DNA of 64,000 nucleotides. Source: Pseudomonas marginalis. Lineage in GTDB: Bacteria > Pseudomonadota > Gammaproteobacteria > Pseudomonadales > Pseudomonadaceae. Position 1 is the first letter of the stretch, and each line of letters begins with the position of its first letter. The notes below the pieces were generated by a model, which made no database searches, was not told the origin of the DNA, and saw only the letters and a program-made list of their open reading frames with translations. Of the stretch, positions 37,623 through 46,880 are shown piece by piece. The stretch is taken from contig NZ_FNSU01000003.1 in NCBI RefSeq assembly GCF_900105325.1, positions 1,426,001 through 1,490,000 on the forward strand, written 5' to 3'. A program made the translations under genes and the position numbers.

Positions 37623-37649
37623 CTTTCAGATCACCTGCACACCTCTCAA

Positions 37650-38468
37650 TCAGCGGAAGTGAAGCCTGTCGAGCATGTCGGGACGCCTGAGGAGTTCCTT
37701 CGCCAGCCAGGCCTGGCGACCGAAGTAGGGATGCCTGGTAACGGTCCAGTTGGCAACTTCATGCAGTTTTTCGAGGCTGAGGTGGAAGGGCCACTGCGGA
37801 GCCTTGAACAGATCGACATCACGCATCAGCTCTCGGGCCAACTCTTTGTCATTCTGGTTTTTAAACATCGTGATGTTGAGGTTGTTTCGATCGATCAGGC
37901 CATCCAGCCCGCCGGTGATATGGTGACGGTCCATATCATCGACCAGGTCTCCACGCCTCATCAGTTCCCGTGCCAGGCGGATATTCTGGTCTTTTTCATA
38001 ATCGCCGGTCAGCGGTTTGCCGGCCATATCCTTCAGGCCGTCCTTGGTGATGAACCCATTGGGTGCCTTGAAGTCATCGAACCTGTCGAGCAGCATGCGT
38101 GATAGGTCCGCATTGCTCTTGCTACCGAAACCGTAGCAGGGCCTGCAGGGGAACGGGTCGGGACTTGGAGGGCGCTGGGCGCCAAAGCAGTGGCGGACGA
38201 ACAGCTTGAAATTGCTCATAACCCCCAGGGGCCAATAACCTGCTTTGATCTGCTGTGCACGGTCACGCGCCTCGAAGCCGGCGGTATCCGCGTTCGCGTA
38301 AAACGCCGGCGACCGCGGGGTGTCACTCGACTGAAAGCTGATTGAGGCGCTCTTTTGCGGAGTGGCGGACGAATTCGCCGTTGGTTTTGGGGAAGAGCTA
38401 TTGCCCTGATCCACCTCCGAGTCCAGGCGTGAGGAAGGAACAGGTTTATCAAGAGCAGGCGCCAACAT
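37650..38468 (-). CDS. Candidate type III secretion effector, HrpK/EF-hand-like repeats (272 aa)
   Basis: Not a firmly named family. The first 50 residues are Ser/Pro/Thr-rich (13 Ser) and lack a Sec signal, as in type III effectors. The C-terminal half has three diverged repeats ending in RLARELMRRGDL, ELARELMRDVDL and WLAKELLRRPDM, with an EF-hand-like but degenerate KAPNGFITKDGL between. This recalls HrpK/harpin-type proteins. ATG 38468 is preferred: GGAG lies 10 bases upstream; a TTG at 38498 would add 10 residues. A near-consensus HrpL promoter lies 106 bases upstream. The gene is alone, convergent to the MocA-family gene and downstream of fadD on the same strand, with lower GC than the flanks. 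Alternative: a non-secreted calcium-binding-like protein. Confidence 0.65.
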   Translation of the reverse strand: MLAPALDKPVPSSRLDSEVDQGNSSSPKPTANSSATPQKSASISFQSSDTPRSPAFYANADTAGFEARDRAQQIKAGYWPLGVMSNFKLFVRHCFGAQRPPSPDPFPCRPCYGFGSKSNADLSRMLLDRFDDFKAPNGFITKDGLKDMAGKPLTGDYEKDQNIRLARELMRRGDLVDDMDRHHITGGLDGLIDRNNLNITMFKNQNDKELARELMRDVDLFKAPQWPFHLSLEKLHEVANWTVTRHPYFGRQAWLAKELLRRPDMLDRLHFR

Positions 38469-38573
38469 CGTTTGATGTCTCCAGTCCGGTTTGGCCAAAA
38501 AGTGTTCACCTGCCTGTCCAGCGTCGCACCAGGACGCAGAACACAGCGATAACGCTGGGTTGCAAGTAGTCCT

Positions 38574-38601
38574 TATGTGGCAGCGTGTCCGAATCAGTTC
38601 C
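38574..38601 (-). promoter_or_regulatory. hrp box (HrpL-type ECF sigma promoter)
   Basis: On the minus strand GGAACT, 15 bases, then CCACATA: matches the hrp box pattern GGAACY-N15/16-CCACNNA. It sits 8 bases after the fadD-like stop and points at the candidate effector gene at 38468. Confidence 0.7.
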
Positions 38602-38608
38602 TGCTTTT

Positions 38609-40312
38609 CTAGCGCAAGGCTCGACGCAGCACTTTGCCCACTGTCGTTTTAGGCAACTCGGTACTGCGAAACTCCACATACCTGGGCACCTTGTAGCCCG
38701 TCAGGTATTCGCGGCAATGGGCGAGGAGCTGTTCCTGGGTCAGGTTCGGGTCCTTGCGCACCACGATGATCTTGACCTTCTCCCCCGTCACGCCGTCTTC
38801 CACGCCGATGGCCGCCACTTCGCCGACGCCCGGGTGCAGCGCCACCACGTCTTCGATTTCATTGGGGTACACGTTGAAGCCCGAGACCAGGATCATGTCT
38901 TTCTTGCGGTCCACCAGGCGGATATAGCCGCGTTCATCCATCACGCCGATGTCACCGGTCGACAACCATCCCTCGGCGTCGAGCACTTCGGCGGTGGCGT
39001 CCGGACGCTTCCAATAGCCCTGCATCACCTGTGGGCCGCGCACCTGCAGTTCGCCTTGCTCGCCGATATCGGCCAGCTCGCCGTCTTCACGCATAAACCG
39101 TACCCAGGTCGACGGCAGCGGGACGCCGATGCTGCCGGTGAATTCCATTTCGCGCATGCGCGCAATGTCGATCGGGCTGATGCTCACCACCGGCGAGCAT
39201 TCGGTGAGGCCGTAGCCTTCGATGATCGGCAGCCCGGTGACGTCCTTCCAGCGCTTGGCCACCGCCGTGTGCGTGGCCATGCCGCCGGCGATCACCATGC
39301 GCAGGTCGGAGAAGTCCCGGGCGCAGAAATCCTTATTCTCCAGCAAGCCGTTGAACAGCGTATTGACCCCGGCAATGCCATTGAAGCGCTCCTTGCGCAG
39401 GATCATCTGCACCCGCTTCACATCCCGCGGGTTGGCGATGAGGATGTTGCGCCCGCCCAGGCACATGAACATCAGGCAGTTCACCGTCAGGGAAAAGATG
39501 TGGTACAGCGGCAGCAGGGTGACGTTGGTTTCCTGCTTGTCCTGGTCCAGTTGGTCGCCGACCCAGGCCTTGGCCTGCAACAGGTTGGCGATGATATTGC
39601 GATGGCTGAGCATCACGCCCTTGGCATCCCCGGTGGTGCCGCCGGTGTATTGCAGGAAGGCCAGGTCGTCGAGGTGCATGTCCACCGGGAAGTGGTTGAG
39701 CGCGCGGCCCTGCTTCAGCACCTGGTTGAAACGCACCGAGCCCCTCAGGTTGAACGCCGGCACCTGCTTTTGCACGCGACGCAGGATGAAGTTCATCGCC
39801 GCGCCCTTGAAGCTGCCAAGCAGATCACCGATGGCGGCCACCACCACGCGCTTGATGCTGCTGCCGGCGATGACTTTTTCCAGGGTGTGGGCGAAGTTTT
39901 CGAAGATCACCACGGTTTCGGCGCCGCTGTCCTTGAGCAAGTGCTTGAGCTCATGGGCGGTGTACAACGGGTTGACGTTGACCACCACCGCGCCGGCCAG
40001 GATCGTGCCCAGCAGGCAGATCGGGTACTGCAAGCAGTTGGGCATCATCAGCGCCACGCGGTCGCCCTTCTGTACGCCCTGGCCCTGCAGCCAGGCGGCG
40101 AACGCAATGCCTTGCACCTGCCAGTCGGCGTAGGTCATTTCGGTGCCGATGCTGACGTAGGCGACCCGCTCGCGAAATTTCTCCAGGTGCTCCAGGAACA
40201 CCTCGCGCAACGACGGGTAGTCCTCGATACCGGCATCGATGTCCGCCGGGACGCCGGGCAGGTAAGCGTTCAACCAGACCCGTTCGGTGTGTTCCAGGCT
40301 GATAGCGTTCAT
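38609..40312 (-). CDS. fadD: Long-chain acyl-CoA synthetase (FadD-like AMP-forming ligase, 567 aa)
   Basis: Activates fatty acids to acyl-CoA. AMP-binding motif YTGGTTGDAKGVMLSH, then EGYGLTECSPVV, STGDIGVMDERGYIRLVDRKK and the C-terminal lysine region LPKTTVGKVLRR are all present. Length matches FadD. It is the last gene of the alkane/fatty-acid block. ATG 40312 is preceded by AACAACAATAAGGAG, combining a ribosome site with a Crc/Hfq-type motif. Chain-length preference cannot be read from sequence; several FadD paralogues exist in Pseudomonas. Confidence 0.93.
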   Translation of the reverse strand: MNAISLEHTERVWLNAYLPGVPADIDAGIEDYPSLREVFLEHLEKFRERVAYVSIGTEMTYADWQVQGIAFAAWLQGQGVQKGDRVALMMPNCLQYPICLLGTILAGAVVVNVNPLYTAHELKHLLKDSGAETVVIFENFAHTLEKVIAGSSIKRVVVAAIGDLLGSFKGAAMNFILRRVQKQVPAFNLRGSVRFNQVLKQGRALNHFPVDMHLDDLAFLQYTGGTTGDAKGVMLSHRNIIANLLQAKAWVGDQLDQDKQETNVTLLPLYHIFSLTVNCLMFMCLGGRNILIANPRDVKRVQMILRKERFNGIAGVNTLFNGLLENKDFCARDFSDLRMVIAGGMATHTAVAKRWKDVTGLPIIEGYGLTECSPVVSISPIDIARMREMEFTGSIGVPLPSTWVRFMREDGELADIGEQGELQVRGPQVMQGYWKRPDATAEVLDAEGWLSTGDIGVMDERGYIRLVDRKKDMILVSGFNVYPNEIEDVVALHPGVGEVAAIGVEDGVTGEKVKIIVVRKDPNLTQEQLLAHCREYLTGYKVPRYVEFRSTELPKTTVGKVLRRALR

Positions 40313-40322
40313 GGCAGTCTCC

Positions 40323-40330
40323 TTATTGTT
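40323..40330 (-). promoter_or_regulatory. Crc/Hfq-type A-rich motif before the FadD-like gene
   Basis: Coding-strand AACAACAATAA abuts the GGAG ribosome site 10-20 bases before the ATG at 40312. Confidence 0.55.
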
Positions 40331-40343
40331 GTTTTTGATGGGG

Positions 40344-41642
40344 CTACTTTTCGACGATAGCGGTAATGCCCAGCCCGCCCGCCGCGCAGATGGAAATCAG
40401 GCCGCGACCGCCGCCCCGCTCGTGAATGGCCTTGGCCAGCGCCGCCAATTGCCGGCCACCGGTGGCGGCAAACGGGTGGCCGCAGCCTAGAGAGCCGCCG
40501 TTGACGTTCATTTTGGCGCGGTCGATGGCCCCCAGCGGCGCCTCCAGGCCGAGCCGTTCGCGGCAGTAGTCGGCGTCTTCCCAGGCCTTGAGCGTGCACA
40601 GCACCTGGGCGGCAAACGCTTCGTGGATCTCGAAGAAATCGAAGTCGGCGAAACTCAGTCCTTCGCGCTTGAGCATGCGCGGTACGGCGTAGGCCGGCGC
40701 CATCAGCAGGCCTTCGCTGCCGTCGACAAAATTCACCGCCGCCGTCTCGCCCGTGCGCAGGTAGGCCAACACCGGCCAGCCATGGGCCGCCGCCCAATCT
40801 TCGCTGGCCAGCAGCACCACCGAGGCGCCATCCGTCAGTGGCGTGGAGTTGCCCGCCGTGAGGGTACCGTGCTGGCGGTCGTAGGCCGGGGACAGGCCGG
40901 CGAGTTTCTCCAGGCTGGCGTCGGCGCGCAGGTTGTTGTCCCGCGCCAGGCCGCGATGGGGGCTGATCAGGTCGTCGAAGAAACCGCGCTGATACGCGGC
41001 ATCCAGGCGCTGGTGGCTGGTGAGGGCCAACTCGTCCTGGGCCAGGCGCTTGATCTGCCAGCGTTGGGCCATGGCTTCGCAATGTTCGCCCATGGACAAA
41101 CCGGTACGCGGCTCGCCATTGCGCGGCAACAGCGGCTTGAACAACATCGACGGACGCACCTTCAGCAGCGCCTTCACCTTGTCGCCCATGCCCTTGGCGC
41201 GGTTGGCCGCGAGCAAGGTGTGGCGCAGGGATTCATTGATGCCGATGGGCGCGTCGGAGGTGGTGTCGGCACCACCGGCGATGCCCACGTCAATCTGGCC
41301 GAGGGCGATCTTATTCGCCACCAGCAAGGCCGCTTCCAGGCCGGTGCCGCAGGCTTGCTGCACATCGTAGGCCGGGGTCTGCGGGGACAAGGTGGTCGAC
41401 AGCAGCGATTCACGCGCCAGGTTGAAATCCCGTGAATGCTTGATCACCGCGCCGGCGGCAAACTCGCCCAGGCGCTGGCCGTGCAGGTTGTAACGGTCGA
41501 CCAGGCCTTGCAGCGCCGCCACCAGCAGGTCCTGGTTGCTGTCGTGGGCATACACCGTGTTGGAACGGGCGAACGGGATGCGGTTGCCGCCGATGATCGC
41601 CACGCGGCGGGTCGGGGCCGGATTGAAGCTGTAGTCACTCAT
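40344..41642 (-). CDS. Thiolase family protein, acetyl-CoA C-acyltransferase (432 aa)
   Basis: Cleaves 3-ketoacyl-CoA, or condenses acyl-CoAs. Catalytic Cys98 is in VQQACGTGLEAA. The catalytic His is in GHPFAATGGRQ and the second Cys in ISICAAGGLG, all in the expected order. The FadI-like length (longer than FadA) fits the trifunctional-type partner. The ATG overlaps the MaoC-like stop (ATGA), so both are coupled. Confidence 0.93.
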   Translation of the reverse strand: MSDYSFNPAPTRRVAIIGGNRIPFARSNTVYAHDSNQDLLVAALQGLVDRYNLHGQRLGEFAAGAVIKHSRDFNLARESLLSTTLSPQTPAYDVQQACGTGLEAALLVANKIALGQIDVGIAGGADTTSDAPIGINESLRHTLLAANRAKGMGDKVKALLKVRPSMLFKPLLPRNGEPRTGLSMGEHCEAMAQRWQIKRLAQDELALTSHQRLDAAYQRGFFDDLISPHRGLARDNNLRADASLEKLAGLSPAYDRQHGTLTAGNSTPLTDGASVVLLASEDWAAAHGWPVLAYLRTGETAAVNFVDGSEGLLMAPAYAVPRMLKREGLSFADFDFFEIHEAFAAQVLCTLKAWEDADYCRERLGLEAPLGAIDRAKMNVNGGSLGCGHPFAATGGRQLAALAKAIHERGGGRGLISICAAGGLGITAIVEK

Positions 41643-42529
41643 GTAGGGCTCTCATTCCAGACAAATAGCCCGCGCATATGCGGTTTGTCGCCGGCGAAAT
41701 TGCGCACTTCGAATTCGCGCCGCGGGCCGCTCACGGGGTGTTGCCACAGGGCGACCTGGCCGGGCAGGAAGATCGGCAGCTTGAAGTCGCAATGGGCTTC
41801 GGCCTGACCCAGGCCCCCGGGGGGTTGTTGAGCGGCCAATGCGCGGCCGAGGGTCCACATGCCATGGGTGATGGCGCGGCGAAAACCGAAGAGCCTGGCG
41901 CCGATCAGTGAGATGTGGATCGGGTTGAAGTCCCCGGAGACCTTGGCGAAGCGCCGCCCCAGATCGGCCGGCAACACCCAGCGCTGGGTGCGCAACAGGC
42001 CCTCCTCCTGCAACGCCAGCGCGTCCTCCCATGGCTCGCCGACGGGACCTTTCACCGCGCGGCGCAGGTACAGGCTGTCGCTTTCCCACACCAGGCTGCC
42101 GCTGCTGTAGGCACGGGTGGCGATGCTCAGCGCCTGGCCCTTGGCGTGGGCCACCCAACGTTCGCAAAAGACTTCCAGGCGCAGCGCCTGGCCTTCCTGC
42201 AGGCGCTGGTGCTGCCGGATGCGGTTGGCCAGGTGCACCATGCCACTGGCCGGGTACGGAAAACTCGGACGGGTCAGCAGCATCAGGTGCAGGGGGAACG
42301 CCAGCACATGGGGGTACGACAGCGGCACGCCTTGTTCGCGGCGAAAGCCACAGGCACGGCCGTAAGCCGCAATGCCCGCAGCGGACAATTCCACCGCCGA
42401 GCGCACCAGGCGCTCCCTGGGCAACAGCGGTGCGCCGTCGAGTTTGGGTTTGCGCAGGCCACGTACGCCGTCCAGCAACAGGCGCGTGCGTGATGGCGGT
42501 GGGTCGATGATCTGCGTCACGTAGTCCAT
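41639..42529 (-). CDS. MaoC-like (hot-dog fold) enoyl-CoA hydratase/dehydratase (296 aa)
   Basis: A double hot-dog protein. The C-terminal half has the MaoC signature: DFNPIHISLIGARLFGFRRAITHGMW, including the catalytic Asp/His pair. The N-terminal half is a diverged hot-dog domain. It would hydrate enoyl-CoA to 3-hydroxyacyl-CoA. ATG 42529 is 4 bases after the FabG-like stop, with GGAG 9 bases upstream; an earlier in-frame ATG would lie inside the upstream gene. Confidence 0.88.
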   Translation of the reverse strand: MDYVTQIIDPPPSRTRLLLDGVRGLRKPKLDGAPLLPRERLVRSAVELSAAGIAAYGRACGFRREQGVPLSYPHVLAFPLHLMLLTRPSFPYPASGMVHLANRIRQHQRLQEGQALRLEVFCERWVAHAKGQALSIATRAYSSGSLVWESDSLYLRRAVKGPVGEPWEDALALQEEGLLRTQRWVLPADLGRRFAKVSGDFNPIHISLIGARLFGFRRAITHGMWTLGRALAAQQPPGGLGQAEAHCDFKLPIFLPGQVALWQHPVSGPRREFEVRNFAGDKPHMRGLFVWNESPT

Positions 42530-42533
42530 GGAC

Positions 42534-43877
42534 TCAGGCTCCCAGCAGGCTTTGGCCGCACACGCGCACGACCTGGCCATTGACCCCGCCCGACGCCGGG
42601 TGCGCCAGCCAGGCAATGGTTTCGGCCACATCGATCGGCTGCCCGCCTTGGGACATCGAGTTCATGCGCCGCCCCGCTTCGCGAATCATCAGCGGAATTT
42701 TTGCGGTCATCTGGGTCTCGATAAACCCCGGCGCCACCGCGTTCACCGTGACCTGTTGCGCCGCCGCACGCGGGGCCAGGCCTTGCACCAGGCCGATCAC
42801 GCCGGCCTTGGAGGTGGCGTAGTTGCTTTGCCCGAGGTTGCCGGCAATGCCGGAGATCGACGACACGCACACGATACGCCCCCCCGGATTCAGGCCCTGG
42901 CTATCCAACAAGGCACTGCTCAGGTGCAACGGTGCTTCGAGGTTGACCGCCAGCACGCTGCGCCAGGCCGCCTCCGTCATCTTGGTGATGGTCTTGTCGC
43001 GGGTGATCCCGGCGTTGTGCACCACCACATCGAAGGCACCGTATTGGCCGACATGGGCATGCAACTGGGCAGCGGCGTCCGCTGCCGTGATGTCCAAAGG
43101 CAGCGCCGAACCGTCCACACTCGCGGCCGCCTGTTGCAGCGAGTCCCGGGCCTGGGGCACGTCCACGCAGACCACATGGGCGCCCTCGCGGGCCAGGACC
43201 TGGGCGATGGCCAGGCCAATGCCTCGGGAAGCACCGGTGACCAGCGCGCGTCGGCCGGCGAAGGGTTTGTCCCAATTGACGGCGACCTGCCCATCCACCG
43301 GTTTTTCCAGGCGCACCACCTGCCCCGACACATAGGCCGAACGCCGCGACAGGAAGAAACGCAGGCTGCTGTCCAGTGCGTCTTCCGCTCCCGGAGCCAC
43401 GTACAACAACTGCACGGTGATCGCCCGGCGCAACTCCTTGGCCAATGAACGCACCAAGCCTTCGAGCGCACGCTGGGCGATGGCCTGGGGCAACTCGGTG
43501 CAGTGTTCCGGCGCGGTGCCCAGCACCACAACGCGGCCATGTTGGCCCAGGCGTTTGGCGTTGGCGTGGAAGAACTCATAGAGCTCGCCCAGTTGTTGCA
43601 AGCCGGTTATGCCGCTGGCATCGAACACTGCGCCCTGCACCTTGACCGTGGACGGCGCCTTGAGCGTCGCCGGGGTGGCGGTGACCGTGTCGGTGGCGCT
43701 GAACACCTGTTGCACCTGCGCAGCCAGGCGCCCTGCCCCGGCGACAATCACCGGGTTGGCCAGGCCTGGCTGGCCGCTGCGGTGACGCTGCAACGGCACG
43801 GGCTGGGGCAAGCCCACCACCTGGGCCAGGCGACGGCCCCAGGGGGAATTGACGAACGATAGGTAGCTGTCACTCAT
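42534..43877 (-). CDS. FabG-like 3-oxoacyl reductase, long two-domain type (447 aa)
   Basis: A short-chain dehydrogenase with an N-terminal degenerate Rossmann-like domain (about 1-200, no glycine motif) and a C-terminal active domain: RALVTGASRGIGLAIA, NAGITRDK, SSISG and YATSKAG (Tyr/Lys pair). This is the long FabG4 type associated with acyl-CoA chemistry. With the MaoC-like hydratase and thiolase it completes a beta-oxidation-like cycle. The in-frame ATG at 43877 is used; a GTG four codons earlier lacks a ribosome site. Confidence 0.9.
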   Translation of the reverse strand: MSDSYLSFVNSPWGRRLAQVVGLPQPVPLQRHRSGQPGLANPVIVAGAGRLAAQVQQVFSATDTVTATPATLKAPSTVKVQGAVFDASGITGLQQLGELYEFFHANAKRLGQHGRVVVLGTAPEHCTELPQAIAQRALEGLVRSLAKELRRAITVQLLYVAPGAEDALDSSLRFFLSRRSAYVSGQVVRLEKPVDGQVAVNWDKPFAGRRALVTGASRGIGLAIAQVLAREGAHVVCVDVPQARDSLQQAAASVDGSALPLDITAADAAAQLHAHVGQYGAFDVVVHNAGITRDKTITKMTEAAWRSVLAVNLEAPLHLSSALLDSQGLNPGGRIVCVSSISGIAGNLGQSNYATSKAGVIGLVQGLAPRAAAQQVTVNAVAPGFIETQMTAKIPLMIREAGRRMNSMSQGGQPIDVAETIAWLAHPASGGVNGQVVRVCGQSLLGA

Positions 43878-43943
43878 AGATAGATCCACTCACCACACAA
43901 ACTTGCCGTGTAAACCCGATCCATGTCGGAGGGGGCAAGCCCT

Positions 43944-44065
43944 AATGCCAGTCATGTAGGAGCGAGCTTGCTCGCGAAGAAACTCAGGGCCACCACGTTT
44001 CTCCAGAATGAACGCGTTGCTTAGACCTTCTTCGCGAGCAAGCTCGCTCCTACATGACTGGCATT
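43944..44065. repeat. REPIN-like inverted repeat with perfect 37-base arms
   Basis: Arms at 43944-43980 and 44029-44065 are exact reverse complements over 37 bases and enclose 48 bases. Each arm contains the GGAGCGAGCTTGCTCGCG core of fluorescens-group REP elements. Fragments of another REP type (GGAGGGGGCAAGCCC) lie just outside at 43928-43942. Confidence 0.85.
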
Positions 44066-44100
44066 GGACCCATCCCTCTCCCACATTGACCGCGTTTGTC

Positions 44101-46626
44101 CTAGTTGACCGAGGCGTTTTCGCTTTGGCTGCTGCGCCGCTTGGCGACCGGCTCCAACGCCTGCCTGCGCTGCTGCAACGCCTCCAGCAAACCGAAGTCC
44201 TGGGGGAAGTCATCCACCTGGATAGCGTGGTCGGCGTATTCCACATAGCGCGCCAGCAAGGCGTCTTCGTCGTCGCTGATCAGGTCCAGCGCCCGCGCCT
44301 TGACGCGCCAGGCGGTGAAGGCCGTGGCGGCAATCGGCATCGGTTCGAGCAGGCCTTGCCTGATGGCCGGCTTGAGCCGGGCGTCGATCAGCTCGACTTG
44401 CGGCAGCAGGCGCAAGCCCAACTCGCCGTAGGCCAGCTTGTCGATTTCCGGACGCGGAATGTAGGAATTGGCCAGCAGGCGGTCGCGTGTTTCGCCGGGG
44501 ATCTGCACCACATCGGCCACCTGGGCCAGCAGCTGATCCGAAGGTTTGCGCAACGGAATACCGAACGGGAACGTCAAGCCACGCAGCACCGCCGCCGCCG
44601 CTGTGGAGGGGTAGTTGTCCAGCACTTCGGCAAGGGCTTCATGGGCACGCAGCAATGCGTCCTGTGCCGCCCAATGCACCAGCGGCAGGTCTGCCTGGGG
44701 CCGGCCGTCATCCTCGAAGCGCTTGAGCACGCAAGACACGATGTACAGCTGCGAGAGAATATCGCCCAAACGCCCGGTGATACTTTCCTTGCGCTTGAGG
44801 GCACCGCCCAGCACGCCCATGGAAATATCCGAGATCAGCGCCAGCACCACCGACAGACGATTGGCCTGGCGATAGTAGGTTGCCAGCGCCGGGTCGGTCT
44901 TGGCCGGTGCGGAAATCAGGCGCCCGCCGGTCAGGGCATGCACCGCCGCACGTACGGTGTTGGCCAATACAAAGCTCACATGACCGAACATCGCGCTGTC
45001 GAATTCCTCCAGCGCCTTGCGCCGATCCGGGTTGCGCGCCGCTTCCATTTCGCGGAACACATAGGGATGGCAACGAATCAGGCCCTGGCCAAAGATGATC
45101 AGGCAGCGCGTCATGATGTTCGCGCCTTCCACCGTGATGGCGATGGGGCTTTGCTGATAGGCACGGGCCAGGAAGTTATTGGGGCCCATGCAGATGCCCT
45201 TGCCGGCGACGATGTCCATGCCGTCGTTGACGATCATCCGCGCGCGTTCGGTGACGTGGTACTTGGCGATGGCCGAGATCACCGAGGGTTTCTCACCGGC
45301 ATCCAATGAAGCCACCGAGACCTTGCGCACCGCATCGCAGGCATACAGGTGCCCGGCCATGCGCGCCAGCGGCGCCTGCACCCCTTCGAACTTGCCGATG
45401 GGCAAGCCGAACTGTTTGCGCATCGCCGCGTAGGCCGTGGTACCACGCACCGCGACCTTGCCCAGGCCGACGTTGGCCGACGGCAGGGAAATGGCGCGGC
45501 CGGCGGCCAGGCACTCCATCAACATGCGCCAGCCGTTGCCGACCTGTTCGCGGCCGCCGATCACCCACTCCAGCGGGATGAACACATCCTTGCCGGTGGT
45601 CGGGCCGTTTTGGAATACGGCATTGAGCGGCCAGTGCCGGCGACCACTGTTTACGCCGGGATGGGAGGTGGGGATCAGGGCACAGGTGATGCCGAGAGAG
45701 CCTTTCGGCCCCAGCAATCCGTCCGGATCTTCCGCGCGAAACGCCAGACCGAGCACCGTGGCGATCGGTCCCAGGGTGATATAGCGCTTGTCCCAGGTCA
45801 CACGGAAACCCAGTACTTCCTGGCCTTCATGGGTGCCTTTACAGACGATGCCCAGATCGGGAATCGCCCCGGCATCGGAGCCGGCATACGGGCTGGTCAG
45901 GGCAAAGCACGGGATGTCTTCGCCCCGGGCCAAACGCGGCAGGTAGTAATTGCGCTGGGCGTCGGTGCCGTAATGCAGCAGCAGTTCGGCCGGGCCCAGG
46001 GAGTTGGGCACCATCACCGAAATAGCCGCCGCCGAGCAGCGCGTCGACAGCTTCATCACCACTTGGGAATGGGCGTAGTGGGAGAAGCCTTTGCCGCCGT
46101 ACTGCTTGGGAATGATCATGCCGAGAAAGCCGGCGTCCTTGGTGTACTGCCAGCCTTCGGGGGACATGTCCTGCCAGACCTGGGTGGTTTCCCAGTCGTT
46201 GGCGATATCGCACAAAGTTTCCACTTCATTGTCGAGGAAGGCTTGCTCCTCGGCGCTCAGGCTCGCCGGGGCCGCTTGCAGCAGGCGCTGCCAGTCGGGC
46301 TTGCCGCTGAACAGCTCGGCGTCCCACCACACGGTGCCGGACTCGATGGCGGCGCGTTCGGTGTCGGACATCGCCGGCATGATCGTGCGAAACAGATTGA
46401 GGGCCTTGCCGGTCAACAGCGCGCGGCGCAGCGGTTTAAGGCTCATCAACAACGCCGGCAATACCACCAGCACGGCCGCGACGGTGACGCCGAAAGCCGC
46501 CACTCCATTGAACAGGTAGCCCGCTGTCAGCCAGATCAGGCCAGCGCCCAACCACAGGATGGCGGCAGCTTGTAGATACGCCAGGGCAATCGCGGCTGCG
46601 ACACCCACCAATAACCAGATAACCAT
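44101..46626 (-). CDS. fadE: Membrane-anchored acyl-CoA dehydrogenase, FadE type (841 aa)
   Basis: Flavoprotein catalysing the first step of beta-oxidation, acyl-CoA to 2-enoyl-CoA. About 840 residues, the long FadE layout: two N-terminal membrane segments (VIWLLVGVAAAIALAYL and LLVGVAA-LWLGAGLIWLTAGYLF), then the ACAD core (FALTSPYAGSDAGAIPD, VGLGKVAVRGTTAYA) and a long C-terminal extension. ATG 46626 has AGAGG about 8 bases upstream. Upstream lie an AT-rich palindrome (46721-46738) and the FadL-like gene. Confidence 0.93.
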   Translation of the reverse strand: MVIWLLVGVAAAIALAYLQAAAILWLGAGLIWLTAGYLFNGVAAFGVTVAAVLVVLPALLMSLKPLRRALLTGKALNLFRTIMPAMSDTERAAIESGTVWWDAELFSGKPDWQRLLQAAPASLSAEEQAFLDNEVETLCDIANDWETTQVWQDMSPEGWQYTKDAGFLGMIIPKQYGGKGFSHYAHSQVVMKLSTRCSAAAISVMVPNSLGPAELLLHYGTDAQRNYYLPRLARGEDIPCFALTSPYAGSDAGAIPDLGIVCKGTHEGQEVLGFRVTWDKRYITLGPIATVLGLAFRAEDPDGLLGPKGSLGITCALIPTSHPGVNSGRRHWPLNAVFQNGPTTGKDVFIPLEWVIGGREQVGNGWRMLMECLAAGRAISLPSANVGLGKVAVRGTTAYAAMRKQFGLPIGKFEGVQAPLARMAGHLYACDAVRKVSVASLDAGEKPSVISAIAKYHVTERARMIVNDGMDIVAGKGICMGPNNFLARAYQQSPIAITVEGANIMTRCLIIFGQGLIRCHPYVFREMEAARNPDRRKALEEFDSAMFGHVSFVLANTVRAAVHALTGGRLISAPAKTDPALATYYRQANRLSVVLALISDISMGVLGGALKRKESITGRLGDILSQLYIVSCVLKRFEDDGRPQADLPLVHWAAQDALLRAHEALAEVLDNYPSTAAAAVLRGLTFPFGIPLRKPSDQLLAQVADVVQIPGETRDRLLANSYIPRPEIDKLAYGELGLRLLPQVELIDARLKPAIRQGLLEPMPIAATAFTAWRVKARALDLISDDEDALLARYVEYADHAIQVDDFPQDFGLLEALQQRRQALEPVAKRRSSQSENASVN

Positions 46627-46720
46627 GGGGATACCTCTACTCGATTCAGGGCGTGGTTTACGTGCGAAAGGTCGGATCGACCTGCGGCGTAAAGCCACAC
46701 TACAAACTTGGAAAGACAAA

Positions 46721-46738
46721 TTCAAATTTTGTTTTGAA
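46721..46738 (-). promoter_or_regulatory. AT-rich palindrome TTCAAA-N6-TTTGAA upstream of fadE
   Basis: Perfect 6+6 arms around TTTTGT, 95-112 bases before the fadE ATG. A similar palindrome precedes alkB. Confidence 0.4.
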
Positions 46739-46824
46739 ATTTTTATTTAATACCTGGACGAAAAAATAGCGGCTGAATGAATCAGCCTGGAATGCCAATA
46801 CTCAAGGAACTGTTGACGTGGAAT

Positions 46825-46871
46825 GAGGGTGAAGGCATCAAGATGCGCTTGGTGCCTTTTCCATCACCCTC
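46825..46871 (-). terminator. Hairpin after the FadL-like gene
   Basis: GAGGGTGA and TCACCCTC arms (46825-46832, 46864-46871) with inner GGCA/TGCC pairing, about 10 bases beyond the FadL-like stop. Confidence 0.5.
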
Positions 46872-46880
46872 TATGAAATA

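Noticed and set aside
43944..44065. Inverted repeat as insertion-sequence ends
   Set aside because: Only 48 bases lie between the arms, with no transposase; the core fits REP/REPIN elements.
44008..46575. Long plus-strand frames opposite fadE
   Set aside because: Antisense shadows with no domain; the minus strand reads an intact FadE with typical motifs.
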